Source: Secundilactobacillus silagei JCM 19001 (GTDB lineage: Bacteria > Bacillota > Bacilli > Lactobacillales > Lactobacillaceae). Taken from it: DNA of 64,000 nucleotides. The stretch spans positions 1 through 64,000 of the forward strand of contig NZ_BCMG01000014.1 of the NCBI RefSeq assembly GCF_002217945.1, given 5' to 3'. The first letter of the stretch is position 1. The number at the start of each line of letters is the position of its first letter. Positions 54,511-63,934 of the stretch are shown here, piece by piece. The notes under the pieces were generated by a model. The model had not been told where the DNA came from. It saw only the letters and a list, made by a program, of their open reading frames with translations, and searched no databases. The position numbers and the translations under genes were made by a program.

Positions 54511-55857
54511 ATGGCTGAACAGAAATGGGACATGGATAAGATTAAGTATGTTGGTAATTCTAGTTTAGGTTCTGGTGCTGAATTTCACTATTACAACCCA
54601 GACGAAGTTATCGGCGGTAAAAAGATGCGTGACTGGCTGCGGTTCGCCGTTGCTTACTGGCACACATTTGATCAACGTTTGGTAGACCCATTCGGTGATG
54701 GTACTGCAATGCGTCCATACGACAAGTACACTGATCCAATGGACAACGCCTTAGCTAAGGTTGAATATGCTTTTGAATTCTATCAAAAATTAGGGAACGA
54801 CTTCATTTGCTTCCATGATCGTGACTTAGCTCCTGAAGGTGACACCTTACGTGAAACCAACAAGAACTTGGACAAAGTCGTTGACCGGATCGTGGATTAC
54901 CAAAAGACTAGTGGCTTAAAGGTCTTATGGAACACATCGAACCTGTTCACTAACCCTCGTTTCGTTGCTGGTGCTGGTACTTCACCATACGCTGACATCT
55001 TTGCTTACTCTGCTGCTCAGTTGAAGCACAGTCTAGAAATTGGTAAGCGTGTCGGTTCTGAAAACTATGTCTTCTGGGGCGGCCGTGAAGGTTACGAATC
55101 ACTCTGGAACACCAACATGAAGTTGGAACAAGAACATGCTGCTAAGATGTTCCATATGGCTAAGGATTACGCCAACGAAATTGGCTTCGATGCACAAATG
55201 CTGCTCGAACCAAAGCCTAAGGAACCAACAACTCATCAATACGACTTTGATGCAGCTACCACCATTGCCTTTATGAAGACATACGACTTGGACAAAGACT
55301 TCAAGTTGAACTTGGAAGGTAACCATGCTAACTTAGCTGGCCATACTTACCAACACGAAATCCGTGTTGCTCGTGAAGCTGGCTTACTTGGTTCATTGGA
55401 TGCCAACCAGGGTGATAAGCTGATCGGCTGGGATATTGATGAATATCCTTCAAACCTTTACGAAACAACTGCTGCAATGTACGAAGTTGTTGAAAACGGC
55501 GGTATCGGCCCTCGTGGTGGCTTGAACTTTGATGCTAAGCCTCGTCGTTCATCATTTGAACCAAACGACCTCTTCTATGGCCACGTTGTAGGTATGGATA
55601 GCTTTGCTGCCGGCCTGCGTGTTGCTATGAAGATGAAGGAAGACGGTGTTCTTGAAAACATCGTTAAGGAACGTTACAGCTCATACGATTCAGGTATTGG
55701 TGCCGACATCGAAAGTGGTAAGGCAACCTTCAAGACCCTTGAAGATTACTCACTTGACAAGACCCAAGCTGAATTACGTGCCGCAACTTCTTCAGATCAC
55801 TTGGAACAAATCAAGGATACGATCAACCATTACATTGTTAACGTTTTAGGCAAATAA
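54511..55857 (+). CDS. xylA: Xylose isomerase
   Basis: A 448-aa cytoplasmic enzyme that interconverts D-xylose and D-xylulose, of class II length. It shows [19 protein letters not shown] (catalytic His/Asp), [29 protein letters not shown] (metal Glu) and [18 protein letters not shown] (metal Asp/Glu/His). The ribosome binding site AGGAGG is 8 bases upstream. Codon use is strongly biased towards frequent codons, unlike xylR, which suggests high expression. It is controlled by the promoter at 54400-54460 and followed by xylB. Confidence 0.97.
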   Translation: MAEQKWDMDKIKYVGNSSLGSGAEFHYYNPDEVIGGKKMRDWLRFAVAYWHTFDQRLVDPFGDGTAMRPYDKYTDPMDNALAKVEYAFEFYQKLGNDFICFHDRDLAPEGDTLRETNKNLDKVVDRIVDYQKTSGLKVLWNTSNLFTNPRFVAGAGTSPYADIFAYSAAQLKHSLEIGKRVGSENYVFWGGREGYESLWNTNMKLEQEHAAKMFHMAKDYANEIGFDAQMLLEPKPKEPTTHQYDFDAATTIAFMKTYDLDKDFKLNLEGNHANLAGHTYQHEIRVAREAGLLGSLDANQGDKLIGWDIDEYPSNLYETTAAMYEVVENGGIGPRGGLNFDAKPRRSSFEPNDLFYGHVVGMDSFAAGLRVAMKMKEDGVLENIVKERYSSYDSGIGADIESGKATFKTLEDYSLDKTQAELRAATSSDHLEQIKDTINHYIVNVLGK

Positions 55858-55883
55858 GCCGATTTAAAATAATGTAATTTTAA

Positions 55884-55926
55884 AAAGAAGCAGCCAGTGG
55901 ACCGATTGTCTGCTGACTGCTTCTTT
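55884..55926 (+). terminator. Hairpin between xylA and xylB
   Basis: AAAGAAGCAGCCAG (55884-55897) pairs with CTGACTGCTTCTTT with one mismatch. The T-run is weak, so it may end part of the xylA transcripts and allow lower xylB expression. Confidence 0.7.
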
Positions 55927-55958
55927 GTTGGTATAATGGTATAAAGGAGTAATTTACT

Positions 55959-57467
55959 ATGAACGAATACGTATTAGGCGTTGATTTGGGAACCAGCGCC
56001 GTTAAAGTTTCCGCTATGAACCGGGACGGCGAAATCGTCGCTCAGCAGGCATTCGATTACCCACTGATTCAGGCCAAGCCAGGTTACAGTGAACAGAATC
56101 CCGAAGACTGGGTTTCAGGAACGACTGTCGCTATCGTGAGATTGATTTTGGATGATCACATTAAGCCCGAAGAAATTTCTGGGATCAGTTTTTCCGGTCA
56201 AATGCATGGGTTAGTTCTGTTGGGTGAAAATGACCAGGTTTTGCGCCCAGCCATTCTCTGGAACGATACCCGGACGGCGAAGCAGTGTCAAGAAATTAAA
56301 GCCAAGATGGGTTCCGAGTTTGTCGATATTACGAAGAATCAGCCACTGGAAGGCTTTACGTTGCCGAAGATGCTGTGGGTCAAGGAAAATGAACCCGACA
56401 TCTGGAAACAGGCTAAGACCTTCTTGCTGCCAAAGGATTACGTGCGGTATCGGATGACGGGTAAGTTGGGCATGGATTATTCGGATGCTACCGGGACCGT
56501 TTTGCTAGACGTTAAAAATGGCCAATGGAGTCAAAAAATCTGTGATGCCTTCGATATTCCAATGTCCATGTGCCCACCACTGATGCGATCCATTGACTCA
56601 GCTGGTAAGATCTCCAGCAGTTTCGCTACTTTCTCCGGTCTAGATACGCATACCGAAGTCTTTGGCGGTGCTGCTGATAATGCTGCTGGGGCGGTTGGTG
56701 CCGGTATCCTATCACCTAACATGGTCCTTTCAAGTATTGGAACTTCCGGTGTTGTTTTAAAGTATGAAGAAGATCCAACGGTTGATTATCATGGGGTGCT
56801 CCAATTTGAAGATCACGCCATTCCGGATTCATACTACTCAATGGGTGTGACGCTGGCAGCGGGATATTCGCTGAACTGGTTTAAGAAGACCTTTGCCAGT
56901 GACGAATCCTTTGACGACATGGTCGATAGTGCGGCTAAGTCGACAGTGGGGGCTAACGGGTTACTTTATACGCCATACATTGTTGGCGAACGGGCACCGC
57001 ACCCAGATGCCGATATCCGGGGGAGTTTTACAGGAGTTGACGGCACTCACAAGAAGGTCGACTTTGTCCGCGCCGTATTGGAAGGCATTATCTTCTCATT
57101 CAAAGATATCATGGATATTTATGATGAAAACGATAAGGAGTTTGATACGGTCGTTGCCATTGGCGGTGGTGCCAAGAGTCCACTCTGGCTGCAAATTCAA
57201 GCTGACATCTTTAATAAAAAAGTGGTTAGCTTAACTAACGAACAGGGTCCCGGTATGGGTGCTGCCATGATTGCCGCTGTTGGTCTCGGCTGGTTCAAGA
57301 ACTTCCAGGAGTGTGCGGAAAAATTTGTCCACTTTGGCAAGACTTACGTACCCAATCCTGATAATGCTAAGAAGTATGATCAGCTGCATCAGATCTACGC
57401 GCAGGTTTATGATCAGACCAAGGGCATCAGTAAGCAACTGTTAGCTTACAGACGTGAGAATAATTAG
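55959..57467 (+). CDS. xylB: Xylulokinase
   Basis: A 502-aa cytoplasmic FGGY-family kinase that phosphorylates D-xylulose to xylulose 5-phosphate, the entry to the phosphoketolase pathway. It shows the N-terminal [20 protein letters not shown], the substrate-side [14 protein letters not shown] (M-H-G typical of xylulokinase), and the ATP-side segments [10 protein letters not shown] and [20 protein letters not shown]. The ribosome binding site AAAGGAG is 9 bases upstream of the ATG. It follows xylA by about 100 bases with a hairpin between. Confidence 0.95.
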   Translation: MNEYVLGVDLGTSAVKVSAMNRDGEIVAQQAFDYPLIQAKPGYSEQNPEDWVSGTTVAIVRLILDDHIKPEEISGISFSGQMHGLVLLGENDQVLRPAILWNDTRTAKQCQEIKAKMGSEFVDITKNQPLEGFTLPKMLWVKENEPDIWKQAKTFLLPKDYVRYRMTGKLGMDYSDATGTVLLDVKNGQWSQKICDAFDIPMSMCPPLMRSIDSAGKISSSFATFSGLDTHTEVFGGAADNAAGAVGAGILSPNMVLSSIGTSGVVLKYEEDPTVDYHGVLQFEDHAIPDSYYSMGVTLAAGYSLNWFKKTFASDESFDDMVDSAAKSTVGANGLLYTPYIVGERAPHPDADIRGSFTGVDGTHKKVDFVRAVLEGIIFSFKDIMDIYDENDKEFDTVVAIGGGAKSPLWLQIQADIFNKKVVSLTNEQGPGMGAAMIAAVGLGWFKNFQECAEKFVHFGKTYVPNPDNAKKYDQLHQIYAQVYDQTKGISKQLLAYRRENN

Positions 57468-57486
57468 CTGTCATTAAATTAAAGGT

Positions 57487-57523
57487 AAGCAGCGTCATTC
57501 GTTAGCGAATGACGCTGCTTTTT
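57487..57523 (+). terminator. xylB terminator
   Basis: AAGCAGCGTCATTCG (57487-57501) pairs perfectly with CGAATGACGCTGCTT (57506-57520), then TTT. Confidence 0.92.
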
Positions 57524-57596
57524 GCGTTATGGGACGTTTATCTAAATGATAAATTACTTTACAATAGCATTATGAAGAGGGAGGCGAAATGATTTC

Positions 57597-58691
57597 GTGA
57601 AACGAATTTTACATACAGGAAAGATTGCCGATATCGGTGACTATCTTAAATTAACCGCCTGTACCGCGGTGATGCTGCAGCCAATTTTAAACTTGGCATT
57701 AAGGACAATGCCGGAAGCAACGACGCAGATGGTTATCGGCGCTGTTTACAATTTGGTGAAATTTACCGCACCAGCGTTTATCTTTGGCATCTTGTACACC
57801 ACAATGCGAACGACTGTTGATACCGCGGTTACTTATCAGCAGTATCTGAAACAGTCATGGCACAGTTTATTCGTGCCAACCCTTTGGTGGACCAGTATTT
57901 ATCTGCTGGCGATGCCCTGGGTCCAACAGGTCAGACACTACCATAGCTGGAAAAGTTTTGTCTGGCAGTTTATTAACGGTAACGCTGCCCCACATTTGTG
58001 GTATAACACGATGATGCTGCAGTTTATACTGCTTATGCCACTTTTTTGGCTGATTGGCCGATGGTGTCAGACGGTGCCAAAGCGTGGCTGGTTCATTGTG
58101 GCGCTAACCCTTATTATTACCGGACTCTGGCTGGAATTTTATGATCGTGAAGTCTTTCATGGCCCCCACATGGCAGATTGGTATTTAACTGACAGGTTAT
58201 TTATCAGTTTCTTGATCTACGGTATTTTGGGCACGCTTGCCTGGCAGTATCGCAAGGCTGTTAATCCATGGCTGCAGAAATGGTGGGGTGCGATTTTACT
58301 CATCTGTATCGCTAGTTTTTACTGGATCTGCCGGGAGTTATTCGCGTTTGGTTATCCGGTAAAATTAACGAATGCGCCGTACTATAAGCCTTCGATGGTG
58401 ATCTATGATTTAGCGGTCATTGCCTTGGTTGCGGCAGTGGCACTCAGCCAAATTCAACGACAGCGGCCCATTACCCGAATCGTTCATTATTTAGCTGGCT
58501 TTGCCTACAAAGCGTTTCTCTCAAACGTTTTTTGGGAGCAGTTGATTTGGCTGACGATTGGTAAACGGTTGATCATGGTTAACGTGGATTGGGGGATTTT
58601 AATTACTTACGTTGGAACTTGGTTGTTGTCCTTTGCGTCCGCTGTTGGGATTCATGCTGTTTGGCGGCGGATTAAACAGGCTAAATATTGA
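57597..58691 (+). CDS. Acyltransferase-3-family membrane protein
   Basis: A 364-aa integral membrane protein with about ten helices and the order of the acyltransferase 3 family (PF01757): an N-terminal IGDYLKLTACTAVMLQPILN segment, a loop NAAPHLWYNTMMLQFILLMP with the conserved His-x-Trp-Y-x-x-x-x-x-x-x-Y/F-type pattern, and a basic C-terminus. Such proteins acetylate or succinylate sugars on cell-surface polymers. The GTG at 57597 follows GGGAGG at about 12 bases; a four-codon ATG ATT TCG TGA frame (57589-57600) overlaps it, which could couple initiation. It is a separate unit between the xylAB and xylQP genes, and no link to xylose use is evident. Confidence 0.75.
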   Translation: MKRILHTGKIADIGDYLKLTACTAVMLQPILNLALRTMPEATTQMVIGAVYNLVKFTAPAFIFGILYTTMRTTVDTAVTYQQYLKQSWHSLFVPTLWWTSIYLLAMPWVQQVRHYHSWKSFVWQFINGNAAPHLWYNTMMLQFILLMPLFWLIGRWCQTVPKRGWFIVALTLIITGLWLEFYDREVFHGPHMADWYLTDRLFISFLIYGILGTLAWQYRKAVNPWLQKWWGAILLICIASFYWICRELFAFGYPVKLTNAPYYKPSMVIYDLAVIALVAAVALSQIQRQRPITRIVHYLAGFAYKAFLSNVFWEQLIWLTIGKRLIMVNVDWGILITYVGTWLLSFASAVGIHAVWRRIKQAKY

Positions 58692-58718
58692 AAATGAGAT
58701 CAATGGAACTAGTTACTC

Positions 58719-58767
58719 AAAAAGTACCTCAATTGTTAGAATTGAATCTAACAATTGAGGTACTTTT
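58719..58767. terminator. Bidirectional terminator between acyltransferase and xylQ genes
   Basis: AAAAGTACCTCAATTGTTAG (from 58720) pairs perfectly with CTAACAATTGAGGTACTTTT (58748-58767). The A- and T-runs allow both directions. Confidence 0.93.
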
Positions 58768-58776
58768 AACCATGTG

Positions 58777-58796
58777 AGTTGGTTTATTGAGCTAAC
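58777..58796. promoter_or_regulatory. XylR-operator-like sequence downstream of xylQ
   Basis: AGTTGGTTTATTGAGCTAAC matches the first half of the xylT operator (AGTTGGTTTAT) and has a degenerate second half. It sits between the xylQ stop codon and its terminator, an unusual place for an operator, so it may be chance. Confidence 0.3.
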
Positions 58797-58799
58797 AAA

Positions 58800-61079
58800 T
58801 TAAAGTGTAAATTTACCAGATCCATTGCTGAGCTTAAACGTCTTAACTTGACCATCAGAATGGAAGTTAACAACTGAGTTACCTTTCAGTCCTTCAGCAG
58901 TTACGGATAGTTCATTACCTTGACGTTCAGCCTTAACAGTTCCTGCTGGTTTACCCTTTTCATCAACGACTCGAGTAGTTGCAGTATTACCATCAGCTAA
59001 TTCGTAAATGTTGATGTCAGGTGCGTCTGTATAATCGTACTCAGCATGTTCAGCACCTGGGTGACGAAGAATGATGCTATTATCTCTAGCCAATACAGGT
59101 AAGTTGAGCATATCGTAATTCTCTTTGAACCACTGACCATGTTCAACGTGGTAGCTCTTTTCAGTAAGAATATTGGTCCAATTACCAGCTGGCAGGTAAT
59201 AATTAACGTCGCCTTCAGCGTTGAAGATAGGTGCCACGATTAACTTGCTACCTAACATGTACTGCTGTTCAAGGTGGTAAGTATTGCGGTCATTAGTATA
59301 TTCCAAGAAAAGTGGCCGCATCAGTGGTGTACCAGTTTCGTGGGTATTAACAGCTTCATCAAAGATGTAAGGCATTAATGAAAGCTTTAGGTTGACGAAT
59401 TTACGAGTATTATCTACGGCTTCTTCATCAAAGACCCACGGCACCTTGTACTGACCTGAACCATGGTAACGAGAGTGAGAACTTAAGAGGCCAAATTGGG
59501 TCCAGCGCTTGTAGAGATCAGGAGTAGCTTGTTCTTCAAACCCACTAATATCATGAGCCCAGAAACCAAAGCCTGAAAGCAAGAATGATAGTCCACCACG
59601 AAGTGAATCAGCCATTGACTTGTAGCGGCTTAAGCAATCACCGCCCCAGTGAACTGGGTATTTCTGAGAACCAACCGTTGCTGAACGTGCAAAGACAACG
59701 GCTTCGTCTTTGCCTTTTTCTTGTTGAATGATACTGTAGACAGCTTGGTTGTACTGATAAGTGTAGTAGTTATGTTCGCGCTTAGGATCTGAACCATCGT
59801 AGAAGACGGCATCCTCAACTGGAATCCGTTCACCAAAGTCGGTCTTGAAGCAATCTACACCCATGTCTAGTAGGTCTTTGAGCTTGCTTTGATACCACTT
59901 AACGGCAGCGGGGTTGGTGAAATCAACGAAGCCGTTACCAGCTTGCCAGAGATCCCATTGCCAGACGTTACCATCTTGACGTTTAATCAAGTAACCGTTA
60001 TCTTTCCCTTCTTTAAAGAGAGGGGATTTTTGAGCAATGTAAGGGTTGAGCCAAACACAGACTTTAACGCCACGATCATGAACCTTCTTGATCAGACCTT
60101 CTGGATCTGGGAATTTATCATGGTCCCACAGAAGTGTTGACCATTCAAATCCTTTTTGCCAGAAACAGTCAAAGTGAAAGACATCCAGTGGAATTTTACG
60201 CTTAGCCATACCATCAATAAATTTAAGGACGGTTTCTTCACTATAATCGGTTGTAAATGAAGTTGATAACCAAAGACCAAATGTCCATGCTGGTGGAAGT
60301 GAAATCTTACCAGTTAAACGAGTGTACTTGTCCAAAACACCTTTTGGAGTGGGACCGTCAATGACGTAGTATTGCATTGATTGGCCTTCAATACTGAATT
60401 GAGTCCGGTCAACGTTTTCTGAAGCAACTTCGAAAGAAACGGTTTCAGGTTGATCAACGAAGACCCCGTAGCCTTCACTGCTAAGGTAGAAAGGAATGTT
60501 TTTATAAGCTTGTTCAGAACCAGTACCGCCATCCTTGTTAACGATGTCAACGGTTTGGCCGTTCTTAACAAGGGATCCGAAACGCTCACCAAGACCATAA
60601 ATCAATTCATCAACGCCCATGGAAAGTTGTTCTCTCATGTAGTGTTTGCCAGTTGACTTATCTAAGATAACGCCTTCAGCCTTTTCCATCGATTTAGTAA
60701 TCGTCTTACCATTACGTTGAAAATCGAGCTCAAAATGGCCTTTAAATGGTGCTTTAACGGCTAAATCACCGGATTGATAAGTGACTTCCTTATCGCCAGT
60801 TGTGATCTTGACGTTTGGATGTTCATTTTCCAGTTCAAATGAAGGATTCTTATCAAGTTGATCAAAGTGAATTAATTTAACCCCAATAACACCTTCCATT
60901 GGAGAAGTGAGTTCAATAGTTGACATCCCTAGGTTTAATTCATCACCACGTTCATTAATGTACTTAAACGGGGCGTAAAGCGTTAATTTATCACCATCTT
61001 GTTTAACGTCGAAAACTTCTTTTGGCGACTGAATCTCATATTGAGGTCGGTCGAGCCAATAACCATTCGTAAATTTCAT
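58800..61079 (-). CDS. xylQ: Alpha-xylosidase (GH31)
   Basis: A 759-aa cytoplasmic GH31 enzyme that releases xylose from isoprimeverose (alpha-D-xylosyl-1,6-glucose) and related xyloglucan fragments. The nucleophile Asp414 is in CFKTDFGERIP and the acid Asp481 in HWGGDC, close to the positions known in E. coli YicI. The KTDFGE form and FWQKGFEWSTLLWDHDKFPD are typical of alpha-xylosidases as against alpha-glucosidases (which usually have D-M-N-E). Domains in order: N-terminal beta-sandwich (1-250), (beta/alpha)8 barrel (250-590), C-terminal beta domains. It is divergent from the transporter gene xylP, with which it shares an operator type, as in the xylPQ pair of other lactobacilli. Confidence 0.92.
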   Translation of the reverse strand: MKFTNGYWLDRPQYEIQSPKEVFDVKQDGDKLTLYAPFKYINERGDELNLGMSTIELTSPMEGVIGVKLIHFDQLDKNPSFELENEHPNVKITTGDKEVTYQSGDLAVKAPFKGHFELDFQRNGKTITKSMEKAEGVILDKSTGKHYMREQLSMGVDELIYGLGERFGSLVKNGQTVDIVNKDGGTGSEQAYKNIPFYLSSEGYGVFVDQPETVSFEVASENVDRTQFSIEGQSMQYYVIDGPTPKGVLDKYTRLTGKISLPPAWTFGLWLSTSFTTDYSEETVLKFIDGMAKRKIPLDVFHFDCFWQKGFEWSTLLWDHDKFPDPEGLIKKVHDRGVKVCVWLNPYIAQKSPLFKEGKDNGYLIKRQDGNVWQWDLWQAGNGFVDFTNPAAVKWYQSKLKDLLDMGVDCFKTDFGERIPVEDAVFYDGSDPKREHNYYTYQYNQAVYSIIQQEKGKDEAVVFARSATVGSQKYPVHWGGDCLSRYKSMADSLRGGLSFLLSGFGFWAHDISGFEEQATPDLYKRWTQFGLLSSHSRYHGSGQYKVPWVFDEEAVDNTRKFVNLKLSLMPYIFDEAVNTHETGTPLMRPLFLEYTNDRNTYHLEQQYMLGSKLIVAPIFNAEGDVNYYLPAGNWTNILTEKSYHVEHGQWFKENYDMLNLPVLARDNSIILRHPGAEHAEYDYTDAPDINIYELADGNTATTRVVDEKGKPAGTVKAERQGNELSVTAEGLKGNSVVNFHSDGQVKTFKLSNGSGKFTL

Positions 61080-61113
61080 GGAGAAAGCACCTCTATTGAG
61101 TTAGTTTAGAAAC

Positions 61114-61131
61114 TGAACTTATTAATAATCA
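61114..61131. promoter_or_regulatory. Operator of the second ROK regulator (xylQ side)
   Basis: TGAACTTATTAATAATCA is identical to 61304-61321 in the xylP promoter and contains the palindrome TTATTAATAA. It lies just downstream of the xylQ -10. Confidence 0.7.
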
Positions 61132-61136
61132 CGATT

Positions 61137-61173
61137 AGTGTAATTGATTTTCAAAGTTTTGTCAACGCTTTCA
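61137..61173 (-). promoter_or_regulatory. xylQ promoter and cre site
   Basis: On the minus strand -35 TTGACA (61160-61165) and -10 TACACT (61137-61142) have a 17-base spacer. TGAAAGCGTTGACA (61160-61173) matches the cre consensus fully and covers the -35. Confidence 0.8.
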
Positions 61174-61261
61174 TAGTTTAAAATTAAATAATTTATATGC
61201 TATAAAGGCTTATATATAGGTAATTAAAATTATTAATGAGTTATAGAAGCTTAAATCTTTG

Positions 61262-61290
61262 TTGACATTTGGAACCGGTTACAGTATTAT
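61262..61290 (+). promoter_or_regulatory. xylP promoter and cre site
   Basis: -35 TTGACA (61262-61267) and -10 TATTAT (61285-61290) have a 17-base spacer. TGGAACCGGTTACA (61270-61283) matches TGNAANCGNTNNCA inside the spacer. Confidence 0.82.
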
Positions 61291-61303
61291 TTGATTTGAA
61301 AGT

Positions 61304-61321
61304 TGAACTTATTAATAATCA
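61304..61321. promoter_or_regulatory. Operator of the second ROK regulator (xylP side)
   Basis: TGAACTTATTAATAATCA, downstream of the xylP -10 and identical to 61114-61131. Confidence 0.7.
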
Positions 61322-61347
61322 AAATAAAATTCAGCGAGGTGTCAATT

Positions 61348-62751
61348 ATGAGTCAAAATGTTTCTCAGCCCGATGAAATAGCACCTGAACAAAAGAATCA
61401 GGTGCCCTGGAAAGAGCGTTTCTCCTATAGTTTGAGTGACTTTGCATGTAACTTGTCATTTCAAATGGTCGGAACCTACTTAATGATTTTCTACACTGAT
61501 ACATTTGGTATTAGTGCCGCTGCAGTTGGTACATTGTTCTTAGTTGCCCGGATCGTGGATGCCTTTGATGGGCCATTCTGGGGAATTATGATTGATCATA
61601 CCCATACTAAATGGGGCAAGAGTCGGCCGTACTGGTTATGGTTCTCGATACCATTTGCGGTCTTCTGTGTGCTTGTCTTTACCACTCCTAACTTAAGCTT
61701 AACTGGTAAACTTATTTGGGCATACATTACTTATATTGGTGTTGATATTCTCTATTCATCAGTTAACATTCCAATTACTTCGATTTTGCCATCATTAACA
61801 AGTAATCCGCAAGAACGTGTCACTTTGTCAACAATTCGTCAATTCATGGGTACTGCCGGTGCTACTATCATTACTGGTATTACTTTAGGCATGGTCGCAT
61901 GGATCGGTGGTTCTACTACCAGCAAACGTGGCTGGTTCATTTGGGCATTAGTTGTTGGTATTATTGTTGTTATCCTGTTCGCAATTGTCTTTAAAAACAC
62001 TCACGAACGTGTCCAAACTAAGAGTTCACGTAAGTCAATTCCAATTAAAGAATCCTTAAAAGCACTTAAGAAGAACTGGCCATGGGCAATCATCATCTTT
62101 ATTAACTTCATTTACTGGTTAGGGATGCAGACCCGTTCACAAGTTACGGTTTACTTCTTTAAGTACAACATGCATAACGCGGGCTTAGCTTCACTGGTAC
62201 TGAGCTTGCAATTAGTTGCCTTAGTCGCCGTTGTATTGACGCCGTTGACTTCGAAATTAATTGGTAAGCGTAACACGATGCTTGGTGGGATGATCTTGGC
62301 TTGTGTCGGTCAACTTCTGTTGGACTTAGGTGCATCACACTTAAGTGTTGGTATGATCGTCTTTGCTACCATCGTTGGTTACTTAGGTACTGGTTACGTT
62401 TCAGGCTTGATTGCTGTTATGTTAGCCGATGCTGTTGACTATGGTGAATGGAAGAACGGTGTCCGTGCAGAGGGTATCGTCACTTCATTCTCAAGTTTCT
62501 CAGCTAAGCTTGGTATGGGTATTGGCGGTGCCATCACTGGTGCCATCCTTTCATCAACCGGTTATGTTGCTAACCATGCCCAGAGTGCTTCAGCTTTACA
62601 CGGTATTGAAATGAACTATATTTGGGTTCCACTTCTCGGATTTGCACTATCCGCCATTGCATTATTGTTCTATCATGTAGATGGAATTGAAAAGAAGATG
62701 CAAAGTGATTTAGCTGCTAAGCATGCAAGAGAGAATGCTGAAGCAGAATAA
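61348..62751 (+). CDS. xylP: Isoprimeverose (xyloside):cation symporter, GPH family
   Basis: A 467-aa, 12-helix transporter of the glycoside-pentoside-hexuronide:cation symporter family. The start is ATG 61348, with GCGAGGTG upstream; the longer frame overlaps the operator. Family features: ERFSYSLSDFACNLSFQMVG (N-terminal amphipathic entry), ARIVDAFDGPFWGIMIDHTH with the conserved D-x-x-x-G loop, KWGKSRPYWLW, and AVDYGEWKNGVRAEGIVTSF. Its position divergent from the alpha-xylosidase gene and the shared operator argue for isoprimeverose as the substrate, as in L. pentosus XylP. A short gap separates it from the second ROK gene, so the two may be co-transcribed. Confidence 0.9.
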   Translation: MSQNVSQPDEIAPEQKNQVPWKERFSYSLSDFACNLSFQMVGTYLMIFYTDTFGISAAAVGTLFLVARIVDAFDGPFWGIMIDHTHTKWGKSRPYWLWFSIPFAVFCVLVFTTPNLSLTGKLIWAYITYIGVDILYSSVNIPITSILPSLTSNPQERVTLSTIRQFMGTAGATIITGITLGMVAWIGGSTTSKRGWFIWALVVGIIVVILFAIVFKNTHERVQTKSSRKSIPIKESLKALKKNWPWAIIIFINFIYWLGMQTRSQVTVYFFKYNMHNAGLASLVLSLQLVALVAVVLTPLTSKLIGKRNTMLGGMILACVGQLLLDLGASHLSVGMIVFATIVGYLGTGYVSGLIAVMLADAVDYGEWKNGVRAEGIVTSFSSFSAKLGMGIGGAITGAILSSTGYVANHAQSASALHGIEMNYIWVPLLGFALSAIALLFYHVDGIEKKMQSDLAAKHARENAEAE

Positions 62752-62773
62752 TGATGAGAAATGAGCGATTCGG

Positions 62774-63934
62774 ATGATTATTAATAAAGACATTATGCGT
62801 GGCCATAACGAACATTCAGTGCTGGCTGAGATTGTTAACAATGCACCACTATCACGGAACGAAATCTCCCAAAAAGTTGGTCTTAATAAGGTGACGGTAT
62901 CAGATATTGTTGGTCAATTTCTGGATCGTCAATTGGTTAAGAGCATCGGTGAAGGTCGGTCAAGCAATGGCAGTAGTGGGCGAAAGCCTGAACTAGTTGA
63001 ATACAATGCTGAGTTTGGGTATACCGTTAATTTCAGTATTTCGGATTCTCAGGTTGAAATGCTGGCGACTAAATTCGATGGCCGGGTACTAGAGTATAAT
63101 GTTGAATCAATTAATCATCAGCCGATATCGGTTATTTTAAAAAAAATGGATGAACTGATTGAACAGTTGCCGGACTTTCACTTCGTCAATGGGTTGCAGG
63201 CGATTTCAATTGCAATCTTTGGCGTGGTCTATAAGAACGAAATTGTGACCTCAGATTTTATCGATTACGATGACGTTAACCTTGTTGACTATTTTCAGGA
63301 TAAGTATCAAGTACCCGTGATTATTGAAAATGAGGCTAACCTGTCAGCAATTTTTGAAGAAGATTTTAGCAAACAGGAATTACAAAATTTGGTATCAATT
63401 AGTATTCACGGAGGTGTTGGTGCTGGTGTGATCATTGGTGCTCATCTGTACACTGGTAATTATGGTCAAGCAGGTGAGATTGGGCGGATGTTAATTCCGA
63501 ATACAGCCAAGGGTCAGGAGCGACTGACGAAGCTACCGACTTTTGAATCAGAATGGTCGTTGGATGCAATTGTTGACAAAGCCTGTGTTGTTAAGAAAAA
63601 TAAGGATTACAACCTTACTATGCTAATTGAGGATTATAAAAACCATGATGATCAAATAGTGAAGCTCATTGAATCGTTTTGCTACTATTTAGCAATCGTG
63701 ACTAGCCATTTGATCTCTGCTTATGATCCGCAAATGATCTTCTATAATTCACCGTTAATCGACAGTCTGCCAGAAATACTGAAGAACATTCAAATGAAAT
63801 TGACGTTTTTGCCGTTAGTTCCCCCGTTAGTAATGTCAAAAGATGTTCACTACGCGACATTGTTAGGCGGTGCGTCCATGGCGATTCATCAGGTTCTTCA
63901 TATGAAAGGTACTAGACTGATCCTGCATCATTAA
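62774..63934 (+). CDS. ROK-family transcriptional regulator of xylP/xylQ
   Basis: A 386-aa paralog of XylR (53109-54293). N-terminal winged HTH (PLSRNEISQKVGLNKVTVSD) and a ROK domain with VPVIIENEANLSAIFEEDFS, GVGAGVIIGAHLYTGNYGQA followed by GEIGRM. The zinc-binding Cys cluster is absent. The start at 62774 has a weak ribosome binding site; it lies 22 bases after xylP, so translation may depend on the upstream gene. I infer that it represses both divergent promoters through the two TGAACTTATTAATAATCA sites and responds to isoprimeverose or xylose. Confidence 0.85.
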   Translation: MIINKDIMRGHNEHSVLAEIVNNAPLSRNEISQKVGLNKVTVSDIVGQFLDRQLVKSIGEGRSSNGSSGRKPELVEYNAEFGYTVNFSISDSQVEMLATKFDGRVLEYNVESINHQPISVILKKMDELIEQLPDFHFVNGLQAISIAIFGVVYKNEIVTSDFIDYDDVNLVDYFQDKYQVPVIIENEANLSAIFEEDFSKQELQNLVSISIHGGVGAGVIIGAHLYTGNYGQAGEIGRMLIPNTAKGQERLTKLPTFESEWSLDAIVDKACVVKKNKDYNLTMLIEDYKNHDDQIVKLIESFCYYLAIVTSHLISAYDPQMIFYNSPLIDSLPEILKNIQMKLTFLPLVPPLVMSKDVHYATLLGGASMAIHQVLHMKGTRLILHH

